Source of the DNA: Hydractinia symbiolongicarpus
Taxonomy: Eukaryota; Cnidaria; Hydrozoa; Anthoathecata; Hydractiniidae
Length of the DNA: 64,000 nt
Assembly: GCF_029227915.1 (NCBI RefSeq)
Contig: NC_079884.1
Coordinates: 28,646,001-28,710,000, forward strand
Direction: 5' to 3'
A program made the translations under genes and the position numbers. A model generated the notes under the pieces. The model was not told the origin of the DNA and did not search any database. It saw only the letters and a program-made list of their open reading frames with translations. The number at the start of each line of letters is the position of its first letter. The stretch's first letter is position 1. Below, piece after piece: positions 12,111-24,600 of this stretch.

Positions 12111-13130
12111 TAATTTGATATGATTGCCGAAACTCAGCGATTACACTGGGCGCTGTGGTAGCGCTTTATTTAAAAATTAAGATAAATAAGTTATTTTTCG
12201 CAGTGGGACCAATCCTGGCCGTTAGCACGCGCTGAACAAATAGGCACAGTTTCAAGGACTACATTTCATTGACTTTCTAGCGGTTTATATCGTTTGAGTT
12301 ACAACCGTTGCGTCACATATTCGTACCAACATGTATTTAGCGATAGTATTCGGATATTCCTAGGTTGCATCGCTTTTAACAGTGAAACGATTGACTGTGG
12401 GACTTAATTGAACTGATTTTGGACTTTGTCCTTATAAATGGGATGAATGAGCTAGTTTGACTAAAAGAAATAACATTCTTCATAATTTGACATGATTGCT
12501 GGAACTCAGCGATTACACTGGGCGCTGTGGTAGCGCTTTATTAAAAAATTAAGATAAATAAGTCATTTTTTACTGTGGGAACAATCCTAACCGTTAGTTC
12601 GCGCTGAAGAAATAGAGACAGTTTCAGAAACTACATTTCATTGACTTTCTAACGGTGTCAAACCGGTTGAGTTACAACGGTTGCGTCACATGTTTGTACC
12701 AACATGTATTTAGAGATTTTTTTCCGATATTACTAAGTTGTATCGCTTTTAACAGTGAAACGATTGACTGTGTGACTTAATTGAACTGATTCTGGACTGT
12801 GACCTTATAAATGCGATAAATGAGCCAATTGGACTCCAAGGAATAACATTCTTCTTAATTTGACATAATTGCCGGAACTCAGCGATTACACTGGGCGCTG
12901 TGGTAGCGCTTCATTTAAAAATTTAAATAAATGAGTCATCACTTACTGTGGGACCAACCCTAGCCGTTATCGCGCGCTGAAGAAATAGCGACAGATTCAA
13001 AAACTACATTTCACTGACTTTCTAACGGTGTCAGTCCGTTTGAGTTACAACGGTTGGGTGACATATTCGTACCAACATGTATTTAGCGATAGTATTCGGA
13101 TATTACTAGGTTGCATCGCTTTTAACAGTG
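12111..13130. repeat. Full-length monomers
   Basis: About three full-length monomers linking the left mixed region to the 1,423-bp duplication. The TTATCGCGCGCTGAAG version of the CpG-rich 5' part becomes common here. I see nothing but satellite. Confidence 0.9.
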
Positions 13131-14553
13131 AAACGTTTGACTGTGGGACTTAATTGAACTGATTTTGGACTTTGTCCTGATAAATGGGATAAATGAGCCA
13201 GTTTGACTAAAAGAAATAACATTCTTCATAATTTGACATGATTGCTGGAACTCAGCGATTACACTGGGCGCTGTGGTGGCGCCTTATTAAAAAAATAAGA
13301 TAAATAAGTCATTTTTTACTGTGGGACTAATCCTTGTCGTTAGTTCGCGCTGAAGAAATAGAGTCAGTTTCAAAAACTACATTTCATTGACTTCTTGGCG
13401 GTATCAATCCATTTGAATTACAATGGTTGCGTCACATATTCGTACCAACATGTATTTAGTTAAAACTTTCCGATATTACTAAGTTGTATCGCTTTTAACA
13501 GTGAAACGATTGACTGTGGGATTTAATTGAACTGGTTCTGGACTGTGACCTGATAAATGTGATAAATGAGACAATTGGACTCCAAGAAATAACATTCTTC
13601 ATAATTTGACATAATTACCGGAACTCAGCAATTACACAGGTCGCTGTGGTAGCGCTTCATTTAAAAATTTAGATAAATGAGTCATCATTTACTGTGGGAC
13701 CAACCCTAGCCGTTATCGCGCGCTGAAGAAATAGCGACAGATTCAAAAACTGCATTTCACTGACTTTCTAACGGTGTCAGTCCGTTTGAGTTACAACAGT
13801 TGTGTGACATATTCGTACCAACATGTATTTAGCGATATTTTTCTCATATTACTAGGTTGCATCGCTTTTAACAGTGAAACGTTTGACTGTGGAACATTCT
13901 TCTTAATTTGACATGATTGCCGGAACTCAGCGATTACACTGGACGCTGTGGTAGCGCTTCATTTAAAAATTTAAATAAATAATTTATTCTTTATTGTGCG
14001 ACCAATCCTAGCCGTTATCGCGCGCTAAAGGAATAGAGACAGTTTCAAAAACTACATTTCATTGACTTTCTAACGGTGTCAATCCGTTTGAGTTACAACG
14101 GTTGTGTCATATATTCGTACCAACATGTATTTAGTGATATCTTTCCGATATTACTAAGTTATATCGCTTTTAACAGTGAAACGATTGACTGTGGAACTTA
14201 ATTGAACTAATTTGGGACTGTGACCTTATAAAAGTGTGATAAGTGAGCCAACTGGACTCCAAGAAATAACATTCTTCTTAATTTGACATGATTGCCGGAA
14301 CTCAGCGATTACACTGGGCGCTGTGGTAGCGGTTCATTTAAAAATTTAAATAAATAATTAATTCTTTATTGTGGGACCAATCCTAGCCGTTATCGCGCGC
14401 TAAAGAAATAGAGACAGTTTCAAAAAATACATTTCATTGACTTTCTAACGGTGTCAATCCGTTTGAGTTACAACGGTTGGGTGACATATTCGTACCAACA
14501 TGTATTTAGCGATATTTTTCTCATATTACTAGATTGCATCGTTTTTAACAGTG
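13131..14553. repeat. 1,423-bp tandem duplication, copy 1
   Basis: The copies align at a constant offset of 1,423 bp from about 13131 onward and look nearly identical by eye, with shared rare variants such as TTTAGTTAAAACTTTCC. Each contains three full monomers and one with an internal deletion. The deletion joins GACTGTGGA to ACATTCTTCTTAATTTG near 13891, removing about 70 bp that normally includes GATAAATGAG. The left edge is set where 13,101-13,130 and 14,524-14,553 start to differ. Confidence 0.93.
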
Positions 14554-15976
14554 AAACGTTTGACTGTGGGACTTAATTGAACTGATTTTGGACTTTGTCC
14601 TGATAAATGGGATAAATGAGCCAGTTTGACTAAAAGAAATAACATTCTTCATAATTTGACATGATTGCTGGAACTCAGCGATTACACTGGGCGCTGTGGT
14701 GGCGCCTTATTAAAAAAATAAGATAAATAAGTCATTTTTTACTGTGGGACTAATCCTTGTCGTTAGTTCGCGCTGAAGAAATAGAGTCAGTTTCAAAAAC
14801 TACATTTCATTGACTTCTTGGCGGTATCAATCCATTTGAATTACAATGGTTGCGTCACATATTCGTACCAACATGTATTTAGTTAAAACTTTCCGATATT
14901 ACTAAGTTGTATCGCTTTTAACAGTGAAACGATTGACTGTGGGATTTAATTGAACTGGTTCTGGACTGTGACCTGATAAATGTGATAAATGAGACAATTG
15001 GACTCCAAGAAATAACATTCTTCATAATTTGACATAATTACCGGAACTCAGCAATTACACAGGTCGCTGTGGTAGCGCTTCATTTAAAAATTTAGATAAA
15101 TGAGTCATCATTTACTGTGGGACCAACCCTAGCCGTTATCGCGCGCTGAAGAAATAGCGACAGATTCAAAAACTGCATTTCACTGACTTTCTAACGGTGT
15201 CAGTCCGTTTGAGTTACAACAGTTGTGTGACATATTCGTACCAACATGTATTTAGCGATATTTTTCTCATATTACTAGGTTGCATCGCTTTTAACAGTGA
15301 AACGTTTGACTGTGGAACATTCTTCTTAATTTGACATGATTGCCGGAACTCAGCGATTACACTGGACGCTGTGGTAGCGCTTCATTTAAAAATTTAAATA
15401 AATAATTTATTCTTTATTGTGCGACCAATCCTAGCCGTTATCGCGCGCTAAAGGAATAGAGACAGTTTCAAAAACTACATTTCATTGACTTTCTAACGGT
15501 GTCAATCCGTTTGAGTTACAACGGTTGTGTCATATATTCGTACCAACATGTATTTAGTGATATCTTTCCGATATTACTAAGTTATATCGCTTTTAACAGT
15601 GAAACGATTGACTGTGGAACTTAATTGAACTAATTTGGGACTGTGACCTTATAAAAGTGTGATAAGTGAGCCAACTGGACTCCAAGAAATAACATTCTTC
15701 TTAATTTGACATGATTGCCGGAACTCAGCGATTACACTGGGCGCTGTGGTAGCGGTTCATTTAAAAATTTAAATAAATAATTAATTCTTTATTGTGGGAC
15801 CAATCCTAGCCGTTATCGCGCGCTAAAGAAATAGAGACAGTTTCAAAAAATACATTTCATTGACTTTCTAACGGTGTCAATCCGTTTGAGTTACAACGGT
15901 TGGGTGACATATTCGTACCAACATGTATTTAGCGATATTTTTCTCATATTACTAGATTGCATCGTTTTTAACAGTG
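14554..15976. repeat. 1,423-bp tandem duplication, copy 2
   Basis: This is the second copy, with its deletion junction at about 15314, exactly 1,423 bp after the first. Agreement ends near 15981, where AAACGTTTGACTG in copy 1 gives way to AAACGATTGACTG. The very low divergence means either a recent unequal exchange or a local assembly duplication. Confidence 0.93.
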
Positions 15977-17089
15977 AAACGATTGACTGTGGGATTTAAT
16001 TGAACTGATTTTGGACTGTGACCTTATAAGTTTTATAAGTTAGACAATTGGACTCCAAGAAATAACATTCTTTTTAATTTACCATGATTGTGGGAACTCA
16101 GTGATTACACTGGGCGCTGTGGTAGCGCTTTATTTAAATTTAAGATAAATCAGTCATTTTTACTGTGGGACCAATCCTAGCCGTTATCGCGCGCTAAAGG
16201 AATAGAGACAGTTTCAAAAACTACATTTCATTGACTTTCTAACGGTGTCAATCCGTTTGAGTTACAACGGTTGCGTCATATATTCGTACCAACATGTATT
16301 TAGTGATATCTTTCCGATATTACTAAGTTATATCGCTTTTAACAGTGAAACGATTGACTGTGGAACTTAATTGAACTAATTTGGGACTGTGATATTATAA
16401 AAGTGTGATAAGTGAGCCAACTGGACTCCAAGAAATAACATTCTTCTTAATTTGACATGATTGCCGGAACTCAGCGATTACATTGGGCGCTGTGGTAGTG
16501 CTTCATTTAAGAATTTAAATAAATAAGTCATTCTTTATTGTGGGACCAATCCTGGCCGTTATCGCGCGCTGAAGAAATAGACACAGTTTCAAAAACTACA
16601 TTTCATTGACTTCGTAGCGGTATCAATCCATTTTAATTACAACGGTTGCGTCACATATTCGTACCAACATGTTTTTAGTGATATCTTTCCGATATTACTA
16701 AGTTATATCGCTTTTAACAGTGAAACGATTGACTGTGGAACTTAATTGAACTAACTTTGGACTGTGACCTTATAAATGTGATAAGTGAGCCAACTGGACT
16801 CCAAAAAAAACCATTCTTCTTAATTTGACATGATTGCCGAAACTCAGCGATTACACTTGGCGCTGTGGTAGTGCTTAATTAAAAAATTAAGATACATAAG
16901 TTATTTTTTGCAGTGGGACCAATCCTGGCCGTTAGCACGCGCTGAACAAATAGGAAAAGTTTCAAAGACTACATTTCATTGACTTTCTAGCGGTTTAAAT
17001 CCGTTTGAGTTACAACCGCTGCGTCACATCTTCGTACCAACATGTATTTAGCGATAGTATTCGGATATTCCTAGGTTGCATCGCTTTTA
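15977..17089. repeat. Full-length monomers
   Basis: Three full-length monomers. The first repeats variants of the preceding duplication (GCGCGCTAAAGGAATAGAG near 16188, about two monomers after the same word near 15437), so the exchange that made the 1,423-bp repeat probably left a partial extra unit here. No gene is seen. Confidence 0.88.
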
Positions 17090-19235
17090 ACAGTGAAACG
17101 ATTGACTGTGGGACTTAATTAAAATTACTTTGGACTTTGTCCTTATAAATGGGATAAATGAGCTAGTTTGACTAAAAGAAAAAACATTCTTCATAATTTG
17201 ACATGATTGCTGGAACTCAGCGATTGCACTGGGCGCTGTGGTATCGCTTTGTTAAAAAATTAAGATAAATAAGTCATTTTTTACTGTGGGACTAATCCTT
17301 GCCGTGAGTTCGCGCTGAAGAAATGGAGACAGTTTCAAAAACTACATTTCATTGACTTCTTGGCGGTATTAATCCATTTGCATTACAACGGTTGCGTCAC
17401 ATATTCGTACCAACATGTATTAAGTGATATCTTTCCGATATTACTAAGTTATATCGCTTTAAAAAGTGAAACGATTGACTGTGGAACTTAATTGAACTAA
17501 CTTGGGACAGTGACCTTATAAATGTGATAAATGAGCCAACTAGACTCCAAGAAATAAGATTCTTCTAAATTTGACATGATTGCCGGAACTCAGCGATTAC
17601 ACTGGCGCTGTGGTAGCGCTTTATTTAAAAATTAAGATAAATCAGTCATTTTTACTGTGGGACCAATCCTAGCCGTTAGCGCGCGCTGAAGATATAGAGA
17701 CAGTTTCAAAAACTCCATTTCATTGACTTTCTAACAGTAACACTGTTAGAAAGTGATTGACTGTGGGACCTAATTGAACTGATTTTGGACTTTAACCTTA
17801 TAAATGTGATAAATGAGCCAATTGGTCTCCAAGGAATAACTTTCTTCTTAATTTGACGTGAGTGCCGGAATTCAGCGATTACATTAGGCTCTGTCGTAGC
17901 GCTTTATTTAAAAATTATGATAAATAAATGATTTTTTACTGTGGGACCAATCCTAGCCGTTATCGCGCGCTGAAAAAGTAGAGACAGTTTCAAAAGCTAC
18001 ATTTCATTGATTTTCTAACGGTGTCAATCCGTTTGAGTTACAACGGTTGCGTCACATATTCGTACCAACATGTATTTAGTGATTTTCTTCCGATATTACT
18101 AAGTTGCATCGCTTTTAACAGTGAAACGATTGACTGTGGGACTTAAGTGAACTGACTTTGGACCTTGACCTTATAAATGTTACAAGTGAGAAAATTGGAC
18201 TCCAAGAAATAACATTCTTCTTAATTTGACATGATTGCTGGAACTCAGCGATTACACTGGGCGCTGTGGTAACGCTTTATTTAAAAATTAAGATAAATAA
18301 GTCATTTTATACTGTGGGACCAATCCTAGCCGTTATCGCGCGCTGAAGAAGTAGAGACAGTTTCAAAAACTACATTTCATTGATTTTCTAACGGGGTCAA
18401 TCCGTTTGAGTTACAAGGGTTGCGTCACATATTCGTACCAAGATGTATTTAGTGATTTTCTTCCGATATTACTAAGTTGCATCGCTTTTAACAGTGAAAC
18501 GATTGACTGTGGGACTTAATTGAAGTGATTTTGAACCTTGACCTTATAAATGGTATAAGTGAGACAATTGGACTCCAAGAAATAACATTCTTCTTAATTT
18601 GACATGATTGTGGGAACTCAGCTGTTGCACAGGACCCTGTGATAGCAATTCATTTAAAAATTTAGATAAATAAGTCATTTTTACTGTGGGACCAATCCTA
18701 GCCGTTACGCACGCTGTAGACATAGAGACAGTTTCAAAAAATCCATTTCATTGACTTTCTAAAGGTGTCAATCCGTTTGAGTTATAACGGTTGCGTCACA
18801 CATTCGTACGAACATGTATTTAGTGATTTTTTTCGGATATTCCTAAGTTGTATCGCTTTGAACAGTGAAACGATTGACTGTGGGACTTAATTGAACTGAC
18901 TTTGGACTTTGACCTTATAAATGTGATAAATGAGTCATTTTGACTACAAGAAATAACATTCTTCTTAATTTGACATAACTGCTGGAACTCAGCGATTTCA
19001 CTGGACGCTGTGGTAACGCTTTATTTAAAAATTAAGATAAATAAGTCATTTTTTACTGTGGGACCAATCCTAGCCGTTATCGCGAGCTGAAGATGTAGAG
19101 ACTGTTTCAAAAACTACATTACATTGATTTTCAAACAGGGTCAATCCGTTTGAGTTATAACGGTTGCGTCACATATTCGTACCAACATGTATTTAGTGAT
19201 TTTCTTCCGATATTACTAAGTTGCATCGCTTTTAA
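17090..19235. repeat. 2,146-bp HOR, copy 1
   Basis: Copy 1 shares ACTTAATTAAAATTACTTTGG, AAAAGAAAAAACATTC and a rearranged hairpin junction with copy 2 at a constant 2,146-bp offset (17726 and 19872, 18142 and 20288). Upstream of about 17,090 the two sites differ, which sets the left edge. The unit contains five or more full monomers and one short monomer carrying the hairpin. Confidence 0.92.
17726..17754. repeat. 13-bp-arm hairpin at a rearranged junction, copy 1
   Basis: ACTTTCTAACAGT at 17726-17738 and its exact reverse complement ACTGTTAGAAAGT at 17742-17754 flank a 3-bp AAC loop. The left arm is normal monomer sequence (TTGACTTTCTAAC). The right arm is inverted and runs straight into GATTGACTGTGGGA, so most of the region between, including the conserved box, is missing. 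This is the only inverted satellite sequence I found. Confidence 0.93.
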
Positions 19236-21076
19236 CAGTGAAACGATTGACTGTGGGACTTAATTAAAATTACTTTGGACTTTGTCCTTATAAATGGGAT
19301 AAATGAGCTAGTTTGACTAAAAGAAAAAACATTCTTCATAATTTGACATGATTGCTGGAACTCAGCGATTGCACTGGGCGCTGTGGTATCGCTTCGTTAA
19401 AAAATTAAGATAAATAAGTCATTTTTTACTGTGGAACTAATCCTTGCCATGAGTTCGCGCTGAAGAAATGGAGACAGTTTCAAAAACTACATTTCATTGA
19501 CTTCTTGGCGGTATTAATCCATTTGAATTACAACGGTTGCGTCACATATTCGTACCAACATGTATTAAGTGATATCTTTCCGATATTACTAAGTTATATC
19601 GCTTTTAAAAGTGAAACGATTGACTGTGGAACTTAATTGAACTAACTTGGGACTGTGACCTTATAAATGTGATAAATGAGCCAACTAGACTCCAAGAAAT
19701 AACATTCTTCTAAATTTGACATGATTGCCGGAACTCAGCGATTACACTGGGCGCTGTGGTAGCGCTTTATTTAAAAATTAAGATAAATCAGTCATTTTTA
19801 CTGTGGGACCAATCCTAGCCGTTAGCGCGCGCTGAAGATATAGAGACAGTTTCAAAAACTCCATTTCATTGACTTTCTAACAGTAACACTGTTAGAAAGT
19901 GATTGACTGTGGGACCTAATTGAACTGATTTTGGACTTTGACCTTATAAATGTGATAAATGAGCCAATTGGTCTCCAAGGAATAACTTTCTTCTTAATTT
20001 GACGTGAGTGCCGGAATTCAGCGATTACATTAGGCTCTGTCGTAGCGCTTTATTTAAAAATTATGATAAATAAATCATTTTTTACTGTGGGACCAATCCT
20101 AGCCGTTATCGCGCGCTGAAAAAGTAGAGACAGTTTCAAAAGCTACATTTCATTGATTTTCTAACGGTGTCAATCCGTTTGAGTTACAACGGTTGCGTCA
20201 CATATTCGTACCAACATGTATTTAGTGATTTTCTTCCGATATTACTAAGTTGCATCGCTTTTAACAGTGAAACGATTGACTGTGGGTCTTAAGTGAACTG
20301 ATTTTGGACCTTGACCTTATAAATGTTATAAGTGAGAAAATTGGACTCCAAGAAATAACATTCTTCTTAATTTGACATGATTGCTGGAACTCAGCGATTA
20401 CACTGGGCGCTGTGGTAACGCTTTATTTAAAAATTAAGATAAATAAGTCATTTTATACTGTGGGACCAATCCTAGCCGTTATCGCGCGCTGAAGAAGTAG
20501 AGACAGTTTCAAAAACTACATTTCATTGATTTTCTAACGGGGTCAATCCGTTTGAGTTACAAGGGTTGCGTCACATATTCGTACCAAGATGTATTTAGTG
20601 ATTTTCTTCCTTTATTACTAAGTTGCATCGCTTTTAACAGTGAAACGATTGACTGTGGGACTTAATTGAAGTGATTTTGAACTTTGACCTTATAAATGTT
20701 ACAAGTGAGACAATTGGACTCCAAGAAATAACATTCTTCTTAATTTGACATGATTGTGGGAACTCAGCTGTTGCACAGGACCCTGTGGTAGCAATTCATT
20801 TAAAAATTTAGATAAATAAGTCATTTTTACTGTGGGACCAATCCTAGCCGTTACGCGCGCTGTAGACATAGAGACAGTTTCAAAAAATCCATTTCATTGA
20901 CTTTCTAAAGGTGTCAATCCGTTTGAGTTATAACGTTTGCGTCACACATTCGTACGAACATGTATTTAGTGATTTTTTTCGGATATTCCTAAGTTGTATC
21001 GCTTTGAACAGTGAAACGATTCACTGTGGGACTTAATTGAACTGATTTTGGACTTTGACCTTATAAATGTGATAAA
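19236..21076. repeat. 2,146-bp HOR, copy 2 (incomplete)
   Basis: It matches copy 1 at a 2,146-bp offset up to about 21,076. There GATAAATGAGTCATTTTGAC of copy 1 is replaced by GATAAATGAGCCAACTAGAC, which belongs to an earlier position in the unit. The unit is therefore cut about two monomers short, and the next copy begins inside it. Confidence 0.9.
19872..19900. repeat. 13-bp-arm hairpin, copy 2
   Basis: The arms are at 19872-19884 and 19888-19900 with the same AAC loop and flanks as copy 1. The arms are identical in all three copies, so the junction formed once and was then duplicated. Confidence 0.93.
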
Positions 21077-21690
21077 TGAGCCAACTAGACTCCAAGAAAT
21101 AACATTCTTCTAAATTTGACATGATTGCCGGAACTCAGCGATTACACTGGGCGCTGTGGTAGCGCTTTATTTAAAAATTAAGATAAATCAGTCATTTTTA
21201 CTGTGGGACCAATCCTAGCCGTTAGCGCGCGCTGAAGATATAGAGACAGTTTCAAAAACTCCATTTCATTGACTTTCTAACAGTAACACTGTTAGAAAGT
21301 GATTGACTGTGGGACCTAATTGAACTGATTTTGGACTTTGACCTTATAAATGTGATAAATGAGCCAATTGGTCTCCAAGGAATAACTTTCTTCTTAATTT
21401 GACGTGAGTGCCGGAATTCAGCGATTACATTAGGCTCTGTCGTAGCGCTTTATTTAAAAATTATGATAAATAAATCATTTTTTACTGTGGGACCAATCCT
21501 AGCCGTTATCGCGCGCTGAAGAAGTAGAGACAGTTTCAAAAGCTACATTTCATTGATTTTCTAACGGTGTCAATCCGTTTGAGTTACAACGGTTGCGTCA
21601 CATATTCGTACCAACATGTATTTAGTGATTTTCTTCCGATATTACTAAGTTGCATCGCTTTTAACAGTGAAACGATTGACTGTGGGACTT
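21077..21690. repeat. Third partial copy of the 2,146-bp HOR (1,400-bp offset)
   Basis: From about 21,060 the sequence repeats 19,660 onward at an offset of 1,400 bp. This is 746 bp, or two monomers, less than 2,146. Agreement ends near 21,690, where CTTAAGTGAACTG in copy 2 corresponds to CTTAATTGAAGTG. A CTTAAGTGAACTG unit then appears one monomer later (22059), consistent with in-register loss and gain of whole monomers. Confidence 0.87.
21272..21300. repeat. 13-bp-arm hairpin, copy 3
   Basis: The arms are at 21272-21284 and 21288-21300 with an AAC loop. Flanks match copies 1 and 2. Spacing to copy 2 is 1,400 bp against 2,146 bp between copies 1 and 2. Confidence 0.93.
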
Positions 21691-24600
21691 AATTGAAGTG
21701 ATTTTGAACCTTGACCTTATAAATGTTATAAGTGAGACAATTGGACTCCAAGAAATAACATTCTTCTTAATTTGACATGATTGTGGGATCTCAGCTGTTG
21801 CACAGGACCCTGTGGTAGCAATTCATTTAAAAATTTAGATAAATAAGTCATTTTTACAGTGGGACCAATCCTAGCCGTTACGCGCGCTGTAGACATAGAG
21901 ACAGTTTCAAAAAATCCATTTCATTGACTTTCTAAAGGTGTCAATCCGTTTGAGTTATAACGGTTGCGTCACACATTCGTACGAACATGTATTTAGTGAT
22001 TTTCTTCCGATATTACTAAGTTGCATCGCTTTTAACAGTGAAACGATTGACTGTGGGACTTAAGTGAACTGATTTTGGACCTTGACCTTATAAATGTTAT
22101 AAGTGAGAAAATTGGACTCCAAGAAATAACATTCTTCTTAATTTGACATGATTGCTGGAACTCAGCGATTACACTGGGCGCTGTGGTAACGCTTTATTTA
22201 CAAATTAAGATAAATAAGTCATTTTATAGTGTGGGACCAATCCTAGCCGTTATCGCGCGCTGATGAAGTAGAGACAGTTTCAAAAACTACATTTCATTGA
22301 TTTTCTAACGGGTTCAATCCGTTTGAGTTACAAGGTTTGCGTCACATATTCGTACCAAGATGTATTTAGTGATTTTCTTCCGATATTACTAAGTTGCATC
22401 GCTTTTAACAGTGAAACGATTGACTGTGGGACTTAATTGAAGTGATTTTGAACCTTGACCTTATAAATGTTATAAGTGAGACAATTGGACTCCAAGAAAT
22501 AACATTCTTCTTAATTTGACATGATTGTGGGAACTCAGCTGTTGCACAGGACCCTGTGGTAGCGATTCATTTAAAAATTTAGATAAATAAGTCATTTTTA
22601 CTGTGGGACCAATCCTAGCCGTTAGCGCGCGCTGTAGACATAGAGACAGTTTCAAAAACTCCATTTCATTGACTTTCTAACGGTTTCAATCCGTTTGAGT
22701 TACAACGGTTGCGTCACACATTCGTACGAACATGTATTTAGTGATTTTTTTCGGACATTCCTAAGTTGTATCGCTTTGAACAGTGAAACGATTGACTGTG
22801 GGACTTAATTGAACTGATTTTGGCCTTTGACCTTATAAATGTGATAAATGAGTCATTTTTACTACAAGAGATAACATTCTTCTTAATTTGACATGATTGC
22901 TGGAACTCAGCGATTAAACTGGGCGCTGTGGTAACGCTTTATTTAAAAATTAAGATAAGTAAGTCATTTTTTACTGTGGGACCAATCCTAGCCGTTATCG
23001 CGAGCTGAAGAAGTAGAGACAGTTTCAAAAATTACATTTCATTGACTTTCTAACGGTTTCAATCCGTTTGAGTTACAACGGTTGCGTCACACATTCGTAC
23101 GAACATGTATTTAGTGATTTTTTTCGGCTATTCCTTAGTTGTATCGCTTTCAACAGTGAAACGATTGACTGTGGGACTTAATTGAACTGATTTTGAACTT
23201 TGACCTTCTAAATGTGATAAATGAGCCATTTTGACGACAAGAAATAACATTCTTCTTGATTTGACATGATTGTGGGAACTCAGCGGTTGCACAGGACCCT
23301 GTGGTAGCGATTCAATTAAAAATTTAGATAAATAAGTCATTTTTACTTTGGGACCAATCCTAGCCGTTAGCGCGCGCTGAAGATATAGAGACAATTTCAA
23401 AAACTTCATTTCATTGACTTTCCAACGGTATCAATCCGCTTCAGTTACAACAGTTGCGTCACATATTCGTACCAGCATGTATTTAGCGATATTTATCTCA
23501 TATTACTAGGTTGCGTCGCTTTTACCAGTGAAACGATTCACTGTGGGACTTAATTGAACTGATTTTGGACTGTGACCTTATAAATGTTATAAGTCAGACA
23601 ATTGGACTCCAAGAAATAACATTCTTCTTAATTTGACATGATTGTGGGAACTCAGCTGTTGCACAGGACCCTGTGGTAGCGATTCATTTAAAAATTTAGA
23701 TAAATAAGTCATTTTTACTGTGGGACCAATCCTACCCGTTAACGCGCGCTGTAGACATAGAGACAGCTTCAAAAACTCCATTTCATTGACTTTCTAACGG
23801 TTTCAATCCGTTTGAGTTACAACGGTTGCGTCACGCATTCGTACGAACATGTATTTAGTGATTTTTTGCGGACATTCCTAAGTTGTATCGCTTTGAACAG
23901 TGAAACGATTGACTGTGGGACTTAATTGAACTGATTTTGGCCTTTGACCTTATAAATGTGATAAATGAGTCACTTTGACTACAAGAGATAACATTCTTCT
24001 TAATTTGACATGATTGCTGGAACTCAGCGATTACACTGGGCGCTGTGGTAACGCTTTATTTAAAAATTAAGATAAGTAAGTCATTTTTTACTGTGGGACC
24101 AATCCTAGCCGTTAGCGCGCGCTGTAGACATAGAGACAGTTTCAAAAACTCCATTTCATTGACTTTCTAACGGTTTTAATCCGTTTGAGTTACAACGGTT
24201 GCGTCACGCATTCGTACGAACATGTATTTAGTGATTTTTTTCGGACATTCCTAAGTTGTATCGCTTTGAACAGTGAAACGATTGACTGTGGGACTTAATT
24301 GAACTGATTTTGGCCTTTGACCTTATAAATGTGATAAATGAGTCACTTTGACTACAAGAGATAACATTCTTCTTAATTTGACATGATTGCTGGAACTCAG
24401 CGATTACACTGGGCGCTGTGGTAACGCTTTATTTAAAAATTAAGATAAGTAAGTCATTTTTTACTGTGGGACCAATCCTAGCCGTTAGCGCGCGCTGTAG
24501 ACATAGAGACAGTTTCAAAAACTCCATTTCATTGACTTTCTAACGGTTTCAATCCGTTTGAGTTACAACAGTTGCGTCACACATTCGTACGAACATGTAT

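Noticed and set aside
22311-22320. RNA polymerase III B box (GGTTCAATCC)
   Set aside because: It is one variant of the common GGTGTCAATCC word, with no matching A box at a proper distance, no cloverleaf and no T-run terminator pattern. This is chance similarity, not a tRNA or SINE.
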